From: Pseudoruegeria sp. SHC-113
GTDB taxonomy: Bacteria > Pseudomonadota > Alphaproteobacteria > Rhodobacterales > Rhodobacteraceae
Direction of reading: 5' to 3'
NCBI RefSeq assembly: GCF_025376885.1
Contig: NZ_JAHUBR010000001.1
Coordinates: forward strand, 2,728,001 to 2,792,000
Length of the DNA: 64,000 nucleotides
Below are positions 1 through 9,362 of this stretch, one piece after another (position 1 is the first letter of the stretch; each line of letters begins with the position of its first letter). The notes under the pieces were generated by a model. It had not been told where the DNA came from and made no database searches. It saw only the letters and a program-made list of their open reading frames with translations. A program made the translations under genes and the position numbers.

Positions 1-2369
1 AGCCGCTTGGCGATGTAGTTGGCGTTCAGGATGGCGACCTTGGTGGCCTGCGTCAGCCCCTCGCCGCCCATCATCAGCACGTAAGCCCAGCTGATCGGCA
101 GGATTGAGGCCGAGCCATAGGGCGCGGCCGACACCGGGCCTTCCACGCCGGAGGCCTCCGGGTGGCCCGGCAGGTAGGGCGCCAGATGTGCCTTCACGCC
201 AATCGGGCCCATGCCGGGGCCGCCGCCGCCGTGGGGGATGCAGAAGGTCTTGTGCAGGTTCAGGTGGCTCACATCGCTGCCAATCTCGCCGGGCTTCGCA
301 AGCCCGACCATGGCGTTGAGGTTGGCCCCGTCCAGATAGACCTGCCCGCCGAACTGGTGCGTGATCGCGCAGACCTCTTTCACCGTCTCCTCAAACACGC
401 CGTGGGTGGAAGGATAGGTGATCATGCAGGCGGCAAGGTTGTCCCCCGCCGATTCCGCCTTGGCGCGGAAATCAGCCAGATCCACGTCGCCGTTTTCGGC
501 CGATTTCACCACCACGACCTTCATCCCCGCCATCTGTGCCGACGCCGGGTTAGTGCCATGGGCAGAGACCGGGATCAGGCAGATGTCGCGGTGATGATCG
601 CCGCGTGCCTTGTGGTAGGCGGCGATCGTCAGCAGGCCTGCGTATTCCCCTTGCGCACCGGAGTTCGGCTGCATGGACATCGCGTCATAGCCGGTGATCT
701 CGCAGAGCTTGGCCGAGAGATCCTCGATCATTTTCGCATAGCCCTTGGCCTGCTTGCGCGGCGCAAAGGGGTGCATCGTGCCGAACTCGGGCCACGTCAC
801 CGGCATCATCTCGACGGCGGCGTTGAGCTTCATCGTGCAGGAACCGAGCGGGATCATCGCGCGGTCCAGCGCCAGATCACGGTCCGCGAGGCGGCGCATG
901 TAGCGCATCATCTCGGCTTCGGCGCGGTTCATGTGGAAGATCGGATGCGTCAGGTACTCGCTTTCCCGCAGCATCGAGTCCGGGAAGTTCAGCTCCAGCA
1001 CGGAGGTGTATTTCCGATCCGTCCCCAGCCATTGCGGCGCATCGGCCTTCACGCCGAAGGCTTTCCAGACCGCTTCCACAAGCTTGTGGTCGACGATCTC
1101 ATCCACGGAAATCCCGATCCGCGTCTTGCCCACGGCGCGCAGGTTCACGCCCTCGGCGACGGCGGATTTCATGATCGCCTTCTGGAAGGCCCCCACTTCC
1201 ACGGTGATCGTGTCGAAGAAGGCTTTCGTTTCCACGTTGAAGCCTGCGTCGCGCAACCCGTTGGCCAGCGTGCAGGCGTTGAAGTGGATCATCTCGGCGA
1301 TGGAGCGCAGCCCCTTGGGCCCATGGAACACCGCAAAGAAGGAGGCCATCACTGCCAAGAGCGCCTGCGCGGTGCAGACGTTGGAGGTGGCCTTCTCGCG
1401 GCGGATGTGCTGCTCGCGCGTTTGCAGGGAAAGGCGATAGGCCTTGCCGCCCTGCGCATCCACCGACACGCCCACGATGCGGCCCGGCATGGCGCGTTTG
1501 AAGGCATCCTTGCAGGACATGAAGGCCGCATGCGGGCCGCCATAGCCCATCGGCACGCCGAAGCGCTGCGCGGACCCGACGGCAATATCGGCCCCCATCG
1601 CGCCCGGCTCCTTGATGAGCGTGAGCGCCAGCAGGTCAGTTGCGACGATGCCCACGGCCTTGGCGGCGTGCAGCGCGTCCATTTCAGCCGCGAAATCGCG
1701 GATCTCGCCGTAAGTGCCCGGATATTGGAAGATCGCACCGAAGACCTTATCGGCCTCCAGATCCTCCGGCGCGCCCACGATCACCTCGATGCCCAAGGGG
1801 GCTGCGCGGGTCTGCATCACCGCGATGTTCTGCGGGTGGCAGTTTTCATCCACGAAGAAGGCCGTGGCTTTCGATTTCGCCACGCGCTGCGCCATCGTCA
1901 TGGCTTCGGCGCAGGCGGTGGCCTCGTCCAGAAGCGAAGCGTTGGCGATCTCAAGCCCGGTGAGATCGGCCACCATCGTCTGGAAGTTCAGAAGCGCCTC
2001 AAGGCGGCCCTGCGCGATCTCCGGCTGGTAGGGCGTGTAGGCCGTGTACCACGCCGGGTTCTCGAGAATGTTGCGCTGTATCGCGGGCGGGGTCACCGTG
2101 CCGTAGTAGCCCTGCCCGATCAGGCTGGTCATCACCTTGTTCTTGCCGGCCACCTTCCGCATCTTCTGCAGAAGCGCGTATTCGGTCATCGGCTCCCACT
2201 GAAGCGCGTCTTTCTGGCGGATGCTCGCAGGCACCGTCTGATCGATCAACTCATCAAGGGAAGAAACGCCGATCACCTCCAGCATCTTCGCCATTTCATC
2301 CGGCGAAGGGCCGATGTGGCGGCGGTTGGCGAAATCGTAGGAATTATAGCCTGTGGGCGTATAGGGCAT
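1..2369 (-). CDS. gcvP: Glycine dehydrogenase (decarboxylating), P-protein of the glycine cleavage system; C-terminus outside the window
   Basis: The P-protein is the PLP enzyme that decarboxylates glycine and passes the aminomethyl group to the lipoyl arm of GcvH. The reading frame opens at an ATG (complement of 2367-2369) giving [20 protein letters not shown], a typical GcvP start, and runs without a stop to the left edge. About 789 codons are visible, against a usual length near 950 residues, so roughly 160 C-terminal residues lie outside. The PLP-binding segment [14 protein letters not shown] is encoded near 205-252, with the Schiff-base lysine at about residue 706. It is the last gene of gcvT-gcvH-gcvP and lies 13 bp after gcvH. 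Identity is firm. Confidence 0.97.
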   Translation of the reverse strand, partial: MPYTPTGYNSYDFANRRHIGPSPDEMAKMLEVIGVSSLDELIDQTVPASIRQKDALQWEPMTEYALLQKMRKVAGKNKVMTSLIGQGYYGTVTPPAIQRNILENPAWYTAYTPYQPEIAQGRLEALLNFQTMVADLTGLEIANASLLDEATACAEAMTMAQRVAKSKATAFFVDENCHPQNIAVMQTRAAPLGIEVIVGAPEDLEADKVFGAIFQYPGTYGEIRDFAAEMDALHAAKAVGIVATDLLALTLIKEPGAMGADIAVGSAQRFGVPMGYGGPHAAFMSCKDAFKRAMPGRIVGVSVDAQGGKAYRLSLQTREQHIRREKATSNVCTAQALLAVMASFFAVFHGPKGLRSIAEMIHFNACTLANGLRDAGFNVETKAFFDTITVEVGAFQKAIMKSAVAEGVNLRAVGKTRIGISVDEIVDHKLVEAVWKAFGVKADAPQWLGTDRKYTSVLELNFPDSMLRESEYLTHPIFHMNRAEAEMMRYMRRLADRDLALDRAMIPLGSCTMKLNAAVEMMPVTWPEFGTMHPFAPRKQAKGYAKMIEDLSAKLCEITGYDAMSMQPNSGAQGEYAGLLTIAAYHKARGDHHRDICLIPVSAHGTNPASAQMAGMKVVVVKSAENGDVDLADFRAKAESAGDNLAACMITYPSTHGVFEETVKEVCAITHQFGGQVYLDGANLNAMVGLAKPGEIGSDVSHLNLHKTFCIPHGGGGPGMGPIGVKAHLAPYLPGHPEASGVEGPVSAAPYGSASILPISWAYVLMMGGEGLTQATKVAILNANYIAKR

Positions 2370-2382
2370 GGGGGCCTCCGGC

Positions 2383-2742
2383 TTAGCCGATGAAGGTTTT
2401 GTAGGCGGCTTCGTCCATCAGATCGTCGAGGACGGAGAGATCCTCGATCTTCATCTTGAAGAACCAACCGTCGCCCGTGGGATCTTCGTTGACCTTGCCG
2501 GGATCGTTCACGATCGCCTCGTTCACTTCCACGATCTCGCCATCGAGCGGGGCGAGGATGTCGGACGCCGCCTTCACGGATTCGATCACCACGACCTCAT
2601 CGTCCTTGGCCACTTCGGTGCCTTCCTCGGGCAGTTCGACGAAAACGATGTCGCCCAGTTGCTCGGAGGCGTGTTCGGTGATGCCCACGACAACGAGATC
2701 ATCCTCGACGCGGAGCCATTCGTGTTCTTCGGTGAATTTCAT
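2383..2742 (-). CDS. gcvH: Glycine cleavage system H protein (lipoyl carrier)
   Basis: GcvH is the 119-residue lipoyl carrier that shuttles the aminomethyl group from GcvP to GcvT. The start [10 protein letters not shown] is the family signature, and the lipoylation site lies in ESVKAASD with Lys57 as the modified residue. An upstream in-frame extension exists but overlaps gcvT and has no H-protein similarity, so I chose the ATG at 2742. It sits between gcvT (28 bp upstream) and gcvP (13 bp downstream) in one operon controlled by the glycine riboswitch. The protein is very acidic, as usual for the family. Confidence 0.97.
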   Translation of the reverse strand: MKFTEEHEWLRVEDDLVVVGITEHASEQLGDIVFVELPEEGTEVAKDDEVVVIESVKAASDILAPLDGEIVEVNEAIVNDPGKVNEDPTGDGWFFKMKIEDLSVLDDLMDEAAYKTFIG

Positions 2743-2770
2743 CTGAGTTTTCCCTGTCAGCTTGCTTGTG

Positions 2771-3886
2771 TCAGCGTTTGTAGGTGGAAGGCCGGAACGG
2801 CATGGCGGAAACGGTGGCCGGAAGGCGCTTGCCGCGCACATCGGCGAAGATGCGGGTGCCTTCGGAGGCAAGCTCCGTGGGCACATAGCCCATGGACATC
2901 GGGCGCTCGATGGAGGGCCCAAACGCACCCGAGGTGATCTCGCCAATCGGTGTATCGCTGGCCTCATCGGCGAAAAGCTGGGTGCCCGCGCGCATCGGGG
3001 CGCGGCCCTCGGGCAGCAGGCCCACGCGGCGGCGGGCGGTACCGTTTTCAAGCTCGGTCAGGATGCGCGCGGCACCGGGGAAACCCCCGGCGCGATCCCC
3101 ACCGGTGCGGCGCACCTTCTGGATCGCCCATTCCAGCGCGGCTTCAACGGGGCTCGTGGTGGTGTCGATGTCATTGCCATAGAGGCAAAGCCCGGCCTCA
3201 AGGCGCAAGGAGTCGCGCGCGCCAAGGCCGATGGGGGCCACGCCCTCCTGCGCCAGCAAAGCGCGGGCAAAGGCGACGGCCTGATCTTCGGAAACCGAAA
3301 TCTCGTAGCCATCCTCGCCGGTGTAGCCGGAGCGGCTGATCCAGAGATCACCGAACTCACTGGGGAGAATGGCCACATCCATGAAGCGCATCTCGGCGGC
3401 AGCGGGTGCGATGGCGGCCAGAGCGGCCTCGGCCTTGGGGCCCTGCAGCGCCAGCAGCGCGCGATCGGTGATCACCTCGATCTCGCAGGCCGCGCCGATC
3501 TTTTCCTGCATATGGGCCACATCGGCGGCTTTGCAGGCGGCGTTGACGACGAGGAACAGGTGATCGCCCCGGTTGGCGACCATCAGATCGTCCAGAATGC
3601 CGCCTTCGTCATTGGTGAACAGCGCATAACGCTGGCGGCCCTCGGCGAGCGCCTGGATCGAGACCGGCACGAGGCTTTCCAGCGCCGCCGCCGCGCCCGC
3701 GCCGCGCAGGATCACCTGCCCCATGTGGCTGACATCGAACAGCCCGGCCTCTGCACGCGTGTGCAGGTGTTCCTTCATCACGCCCATCGGATATTGCACG
3801 GGCATTTCATAGCCGGCAAAGGGCACCATCTTGGCCCCGAGCTCCACATGAAGATCGTAGAAAACCGTCCGTTCCAGATCGCTCAT
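2771..3886 (-). CDS. gcvT: Aminomethyltransferase, T-protein of the glycine cleavage system
   Basis: GcvT releases ammonia from the aminomethyl-lipoyl arm and transfers the one-carbon unit to tetrahydrofolate, giving 5,10-methylene-THF. The 371-residue product has the usual length and begins [19 protein letters not shown]. The conserved stretches [20 protein letters not shown] and, later, [13 protein letters not shown] are all present. It is the first gene of gcvT-gcvH-gcvP. Its start codon lies about 70 nt downstream of the second aptamer of the tandem glycine riboswitch, so its translation or transcription should depend on glycine. Confidence 0.97.
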   Translation of the reverse strand: MSDLERTVFYDLHVELGAKMVPFAGYEMPVQYPMGVMKEHLHTRAEAGLFDVSHMGQVILRGAGAAAALESLVPVSIQALAEGRQRYALFTNDEGGILDDLMVANRGDHLFLVVNAACKAADVAHMQEKIGAACEIEVITDRALLALQGPKAEAALAAIAPAAAEMRFMDVAILPSEFGDLWISRSGYTGEDGYEISVSEDQAVAFARALLAQEGVAPIGLGARDSLRLEAGLCLYGNDIDTTTSPVEAALEWAIQKVRRTGGDRAGGFPGAARILTELENGTARRRVGLLPEGRAPMRAGTQLFADEASDTPIGEITSGAFGPSIERPMSMGYVPTELASEGTRIFADVRGKRLPATVSAMPFRPSTYKR

Positions 3887-3954
3887 CGCGTTCCCCTTTC
3901 GCCGGCGTCCTGTCGCGGCCCGGCATCAATCCTGCCCACCTTTCGGCGTGCCTT

Positions 3955-4127
3955 GATGCCCCCTCTGTCCCTTCGCCTGAGATCGTTATCCCTTCGGCGC
4001 CCCGTCTTTCACGGGGTCTCTCCAGAGTGTTCTGCCGCCCCACGGTCCTTTGGCCTGAGAGTTTACCGGGGCGGTTGCTCCTTCGGCACCAACCGCTGGC
4101 GCGGCCGGATTCTCCCATGGGGTTGTC
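3955..4127 (-). ncRNA. Tandem glycine riboswitch (two aptamers) controlling gcvTHP
   Basis: Read on the minus strand, two successive copies of the glycine aptamer core are visible. The first has GGGAGAATCC, then GCCGAAGGAGCAA and CTCTCAGGCCAAAGGAC (about 4126 down to 4040). The second has CTGGAGAGACCCCG, then CGCCGAAGGGATAA and ATCTCAGGCGAAGGGACAG (about 4030 down to 3955). The GCCGAAGG and CTCAGGC(A/C)AA(A/G)GGAC blocks are the family hallmarks. The element ends about 70 nt before gcvT, where the expression platform would lie. Boundaries are estimated by eye. Confidence 0.93.
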
Positions 4128-4131
4128 GTTC

Positions 4132-4160
4132 CTGTTAAGCGAAGCGTCGGCTTCTGACAA
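4132..4160 (-). promoter_or_regulatory. Candidate sigma-70 promoter of the gcv operon
   Basis: On the minus strand TTGTCA (complement of 4155-4160) and TAACAG (complement of 4132-4137) are separated by exactly 17 bp. The first matches the -35 consensus at 5 of 6 positions. The predicted start of transcription falls a few bases before the first riboswitch aptamer, as expected for a riboswitch leader. Confidence 0.6.
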
Positions 4161-4199
4161 GGGCTTGCAAACGCCGCACGGCAGCGGCAGCGTGGCCCC

Positions 4200-4745
4200 A
4201 TGAGCGATCCTTTTTTCTTTGGCTACGGCTCCTTGGTGAACCGCGCGACGCATGGATATGGCGATGCCGCACCGGCCCGCGTGCACGGCTGGCGGCGGCA
4301 CTGGCGGCAGATCGCAAGCTTCCCGCGCGCGATTCTCACCGCTGCGCCGGAGGCCGGTTCGCGCATCGACGGGCTGATCGCGCGGGTGCCCGGTGCCGAT
4401 TGGGCCGCGCTTGACGCGCGCGAGGCCGCCTATGACAGGATCACGGTAACGGGCCGGATCGATCACAGCCACGCCAGCGCTTCAGCCATCGCGATTTATG
4501 AGATCCCTGCGGCCAAGCATCCTGCGCCGGAGGCCCCACACCCCATCGCGCTCAGCTATCTGGACGTTGTGGTACAGGGCTATCTGGAGGAGTTCGGCTT
4601 ACGTGGCGTCGCGGATTTCTTTGCCACCACAACCGGCTGGGAGGCGGGCATTCTGGACGACCGCTCAAATCCGCTCTACCCGCGCGCAGGGGCTACAACA
4701 CTGGACGCCAAGCTACTGACGGACAAGCATCTTTCTGGCTTGTGA
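4200..4745 (+). CDS. Gamma-glutamylcyclotransferase-like protein
   Basis: The 181-residue product begins MSDPFFFGYGSLVNRATHGY. The FGYGSL motif is the substrate-binding loop of the GGCT-like (AIG2/BtrG) fold, which releases 5-oxoproline from gamma-glutamyl compounds. Residues near 75-80 (LDAREAAYDR) fit the position of the catalytic acidic residue of this fold, where an Asp/Glu follows the L-D-xxE pattern. It is transcribed away from gcvT, and its start lies only 40 bp from the gcv -35 box, so the two promoters must overlap. The actual substrate is unknown; a simple glutathione-degrading role is one option. Confidence 0.7.
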   Translation: MSDPFFFGYGSLVNRATHGYGDAAPARVHGWRRHWRQIASFPRAILTAAPEAGSRIDGLIARVPGADWAALDAREAAYDRITVTGRIDHSHASASAIAIYEIPAAKHPAPEAPHPIALSYLDVVVQGYLEEFGLRGVADFFATTTGWEAGILDDRSNPLYPRAGATTLDAKLLTDKHLSGL

Positions 4746-4818
4746 AGCAGCGTATTCAGAAGCGGTGAGCGCCCGCCTGTGGGCGCGGAAACGCGCCCGC
4801 TGGGGGAGGCGGGCGCGT

Positions 4819-4840
4819 GGCTGTTTCTGGCGAAACAGCC
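4819..4840. terminator. Hairpin between convergent genes, possible terminator
   Basis: A perfect 9-bp stem, GGCTGTTTC with GAAACAGCC and a 4-nt loop, lies immediately after the MATE stop codon and 74 bp after the stop of the convergent gene. No strong T-run follows on either strand. A second GC-rich dyad (GCGCCCGCC with GGCGGGCGC) lies just to its left, at about 4770-4816. Confidence 0.45.
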
Positions 4841-6244
4841 CTATTTGCGCAGATTGAACAGGCTTTGTTGCCGGGCCTGCCGTTGGAAGGGCGCGGGTGC
4901 CGGTGTTGCAACCTCGCCCGCCGCCTGTTTGGCGATCACCCGCTGCGCCAGACCGTAGCCGATCACCGCAAAGAGGATCCCCCCCGCCGCCTGCCCGATC
5001 AGCACCCCCGGTGCGCCCATGAGGGCGGAGAAGAGCATCACGAAGGGGATCGTGCCCAGCGTGTGGCGGCCCCAGTTGAGCCAGGTGGAATAGAACGGAT
5101 GGCCGAGGTTGTTGAAGGCCGCGTTGGACACAAACAGCACCCCGTTGAAGAAGAACGCCAGCGCCAGCGGGCCGCAGAACAGGAAAACAAGCTCGCGCGC
5201 GAGCCCCGTCGCACTGAAGAGATCGGCAATCGGAGCGCGCAGCAGGAACAGGATCAGCGACACGCAGAGTATGAAACCGGCGGTAAAGATCAGCGCGTCG
5301 CGGTAGGCCCCGCGTACCCGCTCGTGCTGCTTGGCCCCTGCGTTCTGGCCGATGATCGGACCCACCGCGCCCGAAAGCGCGAAGATCACCGCGAAGGAGA
5401 GCGGCGTGAGCCGGCCCACGATGGCCATGCCCGCCACGGCCTCTTCGCCATAGGCCGCCATGGCGCGGGTCACATAGGCCGAGCTGAAGGGCGTGGCGAC
5501 CTGTGTCAGGATCGCGGGCAGAGCTATGGCGAAAACCGGTTTGAAATCAGCCGCAAGGCCGGCGAGGCTCACCCGGGAAAATCCACCGTAGTGGCGGATC
5601 ACCGGCGCAAGCCCGGTGACGCACATGGCAATCCGCGCGCAGACGCTGGCCAGCGCCGCGCCGTTCAGATCCAGCCCCAGCGCAAAGATGAAGATCGGGT
5701 CCAGAACCGCGTTCACCCCGCCGCCCCAGAGCGTGACATACATCGCCCTGCGCGCGTCCCCGTGGCCGCGCAGCACCGCGCTGGCAACCATCCCCGCGAG
5801 CATCAGAGGCATGGAGGGGATGATGATCTGCAGGTAATCGACCGCCAGCTCCTGCGTGCGCCCGTCCGCGCCCAAAAAGCCCGTGAGGCTGTGCAGGTTG
5901 AGCCAGACAACCGCCGCCAGCACCACGCCCATGCCGACGCCAAAGGCCAGCGTATGGGTGGCCTTGCGCCGCGCCTCCTCCGCATCCCCCGCCCCCAGCT
6001 GCCGCGCCACCAGCGCACCCGCGGCGATGGACATGCCGATGCCCAGCGAGGTGGTGAAAAACAGCACCGCACCCGCATAGCCCACGGCGGCGGCCAGCTC
6101 GGCCTGTCCCAGCATGGAGATGAAGACCATATCCACGAAATCGACGAAGAAGACCGCCATCAGCCCCACCGAAGCGGTGAAGCTCATCACCGAGACATGG
6201 CGAAACAGGCTGCCTTCCAGAAATTTCGCTTGTTCGTTGGCCAT
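4841..6244 (-). CDS. MATE family multidrug / toxic compound exporter
   Basis: The 467-residue integral membrane protein has about twelve hydrophobic segments and the internally duplicated architecture of MATE transporters. Visible landmarks are FVDFVDMVFISMLGQAELAA near the N-terminus and ARQLGAGDAEEARR in the first half, with the related QNAGAKQHERVRGAYRDAL in the second half. These (G/N)AGxxxx(E/V)R loops repeat between the two MATE halves. The likely role is proton- or sodium-driven export of cationic drugs or metabolites across the inner membrane. I start it at the internal ATG giving MANEQAKFLEGSLFRH; a 24-residue upstream extension looks like untranslated DNA. Confidence 0.9.
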   Translation of the reverse strand: MANEQAKFLEGSLFRHVSVMSFTASVGLMAVFFVDFVDMVFISMLGQAELAAAVGYAGAVLFFTTSLGIGMSIAAGALVARQLGAGDAEEARRKATHTLAFGVGMGVVLAAVVWLNLHSLTGFLGADGRTQELAVDYLQIIIPSMPLMLAGMVASAVLRGHGDARRAMYVTLWGGGVNAVLDPIFIFALGLDLNGAALASVCARIAMCVTGLAPVIRHYGGFSRVSLAGLAADFKPVFAIALPAILTQVATPFSSAYVTRAMAAYGEEAVAGMAIVGRLTPLSFAVIFALSGAVGPIIGQNAGAKQHERVRGAYRDALIFTAGFILCVSLILFLLRAPIADLFSATGLARELVFLFCGPLALAFFFNGVLFVSNAAFNNLGHPFYSTWLNWGRHTLGTIPFVMLFSALMGAPGVLIGQAAGGILFAVIGYGLAQRVIAKQAAGEVATPAPAPFQRQARQQSLFNLRK

Positions 6245-6304
6245 CGATCCGCTCCCACCCGTGAGAGCGCCACGATACGCGGATTGGCCTATTGGGGAAC
6301 AATG

Positions 6305-6342
6305 AAAAACGCGCAAGGCCTGTGCATACCTTGCGCGTTTTT
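6305..6342 (-). terminator. Rho-independent terminator after gltX
   Basis: The arms AACGCGCAAGG and CCTTGCGCGTT form a stem with a 10-nt loop and are flanked by A5 and T5 runs, so the element works on both strands. On the minus strand it lies 24 bp after the gltX stop and ahead of the MATE gene, separating the two. Confidence 0.85.
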
Positions 6343-6365
6343 ATAACAAAGTGGCCTGTGGCGGC

Positions 6366-7691
6366 TCAGGCTTTCGCGCGGATCACCTGCAAGAGCGGCA
6401 GCACCGCGCTCATGTCGGGGCCGTGGCTCTGACCGGTGAGCGCCTTGCGCAGCGGCATGAACAGCCCCCGCCCCTTGCGCCCGGTGGCCTCTTTCACGGC
6501 AGAGGTCCATGCGCCCCAGCTGTCACCGTCCAGCGGGCCTTCGGGCAGCAGCGCCATGGCCTGCGCCACGAACTCCGCGTCCTCGGCGTCGATCACCGGC
6601 TCCGCGCCATCGCGGAACATCGCCCACCAGCCTTCCAGATCGGCCAGCGTGGTGATGTTTTCGCGGGTCACGGCCCAGAACTGCTCGGCAAGCTCCGCCG
6701 GAACGCCGATCTCGGCGATCTTGCCCTTCACCGCGTCAAAGGGCAGGCCCTGATTGATGCGGGCGGTCAGCGGGAAGAGATCCTCGACATCGAATTTCGT
6801 CGGCGCCGCGCCGAACTTCGACAGATCAAAGCCTTCGATCAGCTCCTCCATGGAGCCGCGCAGCTCCACCGGATCAGAGGAGCCCAGCCGCGCCATGAGC
6901 GAGAGCAGCGCCATCGGCTCCACCCCGCGCGCGCGCAGATCGCGCAGCGCCAGCGTGCCAAGGCGTTTGGAAAGCGCCTCGCCCTGCGGGCCGGTGAGCA
7001 GCGAGTGGTGCGCGAAGTTCGGCACATGGCCGCCCAGCGCTTGAATGATCTGGATCTGGGTGGCGGTGTTCGTCACGTGGTCAGAGCCGCGCACCACGTC
7101 GGTGATGCCGAAATCCACATCGTCACAGACGGAGGCCAGCGTGTAGAGGAACTGCCCGTCGCCCCGGATCAGTACCGGATCAGAAACGGAAGCCGCATCG
7201 ATCGAGAGGTCGCCGAGGATGCCGTCTTTCCACTCGATGCGCTCTTGATCGAGCAGGAAGCGCCAGTGACCGTTGCCGCGCTCGGCGCGCAGCTTGGCTT
7301 TCTCCTCGTCGGAAAGCTTCAGCGCGGAGCGGTCATAGACGGGCGGCTTGCCCATGTTCAGCTGCTTCTTGCGCTTCAGGTCAAGTTCCGTCGGCGTTTC
7401 GAAACACTCGTAAAAGCGGCCCTTGTCGCGCAGCTCCTGTGCCGCCGATTCATAGCGCTCAAGGCGGGAGGACTGCGTTTCCACGCGATCCCAGGTGAGG
7501 CCGAGCCACTCCAGATCCTCCTTGATGCCATCCGCATATTCCTGCTTGCTGCGCTCCGGATCGGTGTCATCCAGACGCAGGATGAACTGCCCTCCGGCCT
7601 TGCGGGCGATCAGGTAGTTGAACAGCGCGGTGCGCAGGTTGCCCACGTGGAGGTAGCCGGTTGGGCTGGGGGCGAAACGGGTCACGGTCAT
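6366..7691 (-). CDS. gltX: Glutamate--tRNA ligase
   Basis: This class I aminoacyl-tRNA synthetase charges tRNA-Glu and possibly also tRNA-Gln for later amidation. The 441-residue protein starts MTVTRFAPSPTGYLHVGN, where YLHVGN (residues 13-18) is the HIGH-type ATP motif. EALSKRLG near residue 240 is the KMSKS-type loop. The rest matches the GluRS catalytic and anticodon-binding domains. The frame continues 230 codons upstream without a stop, but that part is antisense to the neighbouring hotdog gene, so the start at 7691 is preferred. Many alphaproteobacteria carry two GluRS paralogues; whether this is GltX1 or GltX2 is not decided here. Confidence 0.96.
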   Translation of the reverse strand: MTVTRFAPSPTGYLHVGNLRTALFNYLIARKAGGQFILRLDDTDPERSKQEYADGIKEDLEWLGLTWDRVETQSSRLERYESAAQELRDKGRFYECFETPTELDLKRKKQLNMGKPPVYDRSALKLSDEEKAKLRAERGNGHWRFLLDQERIEWKDGILGDLSIDAASVSDPVLIRGDGQFLYTLASVCDDVDFGITDVVRGSDHVTNTATQIQIIQALGGHVPNFAHHSLLTGPQGEALSKRLGTLALRDLRARGVEPMALLSLMARLGSSDPVELRGSMEELIEGFDLSKFGAAPTKFDVEDLFPLTARINQGLPFDAVKGKIAEIGVPAELAEQFWAVTRENITTLADLEGWWAMFRDGAEPVIDAEDAEFVAQAMALLPEGPLDGDSWGAWTSAVKEATGRKGRGLFMPLRKALTGQSHGPDMSAVLPLLQVIRAKA

Positions 7692-7835
7692 CTTTTTTGC
7701 CTTCGCTTTGAAGCGTCGCTTCCTCTTAGCCGGGGCGCGCTGAAACGCCAAGAGGCGCGCGGACCCAACGTCAGAGGGGATTTTTGCATCCGCGCGGTCT
7801 AACAGAAGCAAAGCCAAGGTGCGAGAGGGGATTTC

Positions 7836-8306
7836 ATGGCCGGCAACTACGTTCTGAACATGTATGAGAAGATGCTGAAATGGCCCTTCGGGCGGCAGAT
7901 CTTCTCGGCCTATTCCGCGCGCCGCGCGCCCTATTTCCGCACCATCAACCCGCTGATTACCGATGTGCGGCCCAATCATTGCAGCGTGCTGATCAAAAAG
8001 CGCAAAGGTGTGCAGAACCACATCGGCACCGTCCATGTGATCGCCATCGCCAACGGGCTTGAGATGGCCATGGGCTTCATGGCCGAGGCCTCCATCCCCA
8101 AGCACCTGCGCTGGATCCCGAAGGGCATGCAACTCGACTACACGGCCAAAGCGGGAAGCGACATCACCTGCACCGCCGATGTGGCGCCCGAGGATTGGGT
8201 GCCCGGCGACATGCAGGTGCGCGTGGAAGCCAAGGACGATCAGGGCATCACCGTGGTGCGCGGCACGATCACGCTCTGGATTTCGGAGAAGCCCGCCAAA
8301 GGGTAA
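7836..8306 (+). CDS. DUF4442 / hotdog-fold thioesterase-like protein
   Basis: The 156-residue cytoplasmic protein MAGNYVLNMYEKMLKWPFGR resembles DUF4442 proteins, which share the hotdog fold of PaaI-type acyl-CoA thioesterases. Typical features are the conserved R-x-P-Y-x-x-x-I-x-P segment (RRAPYFRTINPLI), the central helix sequence GTVHVIAIANGLEMAMGF, and an IPKHLRWIPKGM strand. A good ribosome site (AGAGGGGATTTC) precedes the ATG. It is divergent from gltX across 144 bp. The substrate is unknown; an acyl-CoA or acyl-ACP thioester is the family-level guess. Confidence 0.75.
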   Translation: MAGNYVLNMYEKMLKWPFGRQIFSAYSARRAPYFRTINPLITDVRPNHCSVLIKKRKGVQNHIGTVHVIAIANGLEMAMGFMAEASIPKHLRWIPKGMQLDYTAKAGSDITCTADVAPEDWVPGDMQVRVEAKDDQGITVVRGTITLWISEKPAKG

Positions 8307-8398
8307 TGCGAAAAAAATCGATTTTTCACGTGCAAGTGACTGGCCAGCCCGCGTCGACGCCCTAAGCTCCCTGCAAGGCATCGATAAAGGAGTACCCC

Positions 8399-9352
8399 AT
8401 GTCCGACGTGAAAATCACCCGCCGTGCCGCCATGCTCACCGGCGCCGCCCTGCCGCTGGCGGCGGGCCTCACCACGCTCTCCGGCCGCCCCGCTTCGGCT
8501 GCGGCCGAGATGATGGGCCCCGGTGGTGCAGCCTTCTCACGCATGAAGCTGGGCGGGTTCGAGGTCACCACGCTGCTGGATGGCAACCGCACGGTGGAAA
8601 ACCCGCAGGAGATTTTCGGCATGAACGCCTCGCCCGAGGAGTTCGCCGAAGTGTCCGCCGCCAATTTCATCCCCACCGACAAGTCGCAGTTCTTCTTCAC
8701 GCCGACCGTGGTGAACACCGGCAGCGAGCTTGTGCTCTTTGACACCGGGCTTGGCGCGGGCGGCATTGCCAAGGCGCTTGGCGATGCGGGCTACACGCCG
8801 GATCAGATCGACGTGGTGGTGCTGACCCACATGCACCCGGATCACATCGGCGGCATGATGACGGAAGGCGCGGCCACCTTCCCCAACGCCCGCTACGTGA
8901 CCGCGAGCACGGAATACGACTTCTGGAGCAAGATGGAAGCGGGCAACCGCGTGGGCGACATGGTCGCTGCCAATGTCACGCCGATGGCCGAGAAGCTGAG
9001 CTTCCTTGAGGATGGCGGCTCGGTTGTTTCCGGCATCACTGCGATGGCGGCACACGGCCACACACCGGGCCACACCACCTATATGCTGGAAAGCGACGGG
9101 CAGCAGCTTTTGCTGATCGGCGATGCGGCCAACCATTATGTCTGGTCGCTGGGCTACCCGGATTGGGAAGTGCGTTTCGACATGGACAAAGCCGCCGCCG
9201 CCGCGACGCGCCGCAAGATCTTCGGCATGCTGGCCGCCGACAAGGTGCCCTTCATCGGCTACCACATGCCCTTCCCCGCCGTGGGCTTTGTGGAGGCCAA
9301 GGATTCGGGCTTCCGCTACGTGCCTGCGAGCTACCAGATGATCATGGGCTAA
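8399..9352 (+). CDS. Tat-exported metallo-beta-lactamase fold hydrolase
   Basis: The 317-residue product has a twin-arginine signal (TRRAAMLTGAALPLAAGL) with a likely cleavage after about residue 31, so it should act in the periplasm with its metal centre already loaded. The MBL zinc motif is THMHPDH, with His144, His146, Asp148 and His149. Downstream metal-ligand histidines are visible in AAHGHTPGHT and GDAAN, and a GYHMPFP segment closes the fold. It belongs to the quorum-quenching-like or general MBL-hydrolase branch rather than the true beta-lactamases. The substrate is unknown. A clear ribosome site (AAAGGAG) precedes the start. Confidence 0.88.
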   Translation: MSDVKITRRAAMLTGAALPLAAGLTTLSGRPASAAAEMMGPGGAAFSRMKLGGFEVTTLLDGNRTVENPQEIFGMNASPEEFAEVSAANFIPTDKSQFFFTPTVVNTGSELVLFDTGLGAGGIAKALGDAGYTPDQIDVVVLTHMHPDHIGGMMTEGAATFPNARYVTASTEYDFWSKMEAGNRVGDMVAANVTPMAEKLSFLEDGGSVVSGITAMAAHGHTPGHTTYMLESDGQQLLLIGDAANHYVWSLGYPDWEVRFDMDKAAAAATRRKIFGMLAADKVPFIGYHMPFPAVGFVEAKDSGFRYVPASYQMIMG

Positions 9353-9362
9353 GCCCCACACT

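Noticed and set aside
162-2393. 743-codon open frame on the plus strand across gcvP
   Set aside because: It is antisense to a full-length match to glycine dehydrogenase and is His/Arg-rich low-quality sequence, a usual shadow in GC-rich codon usage.
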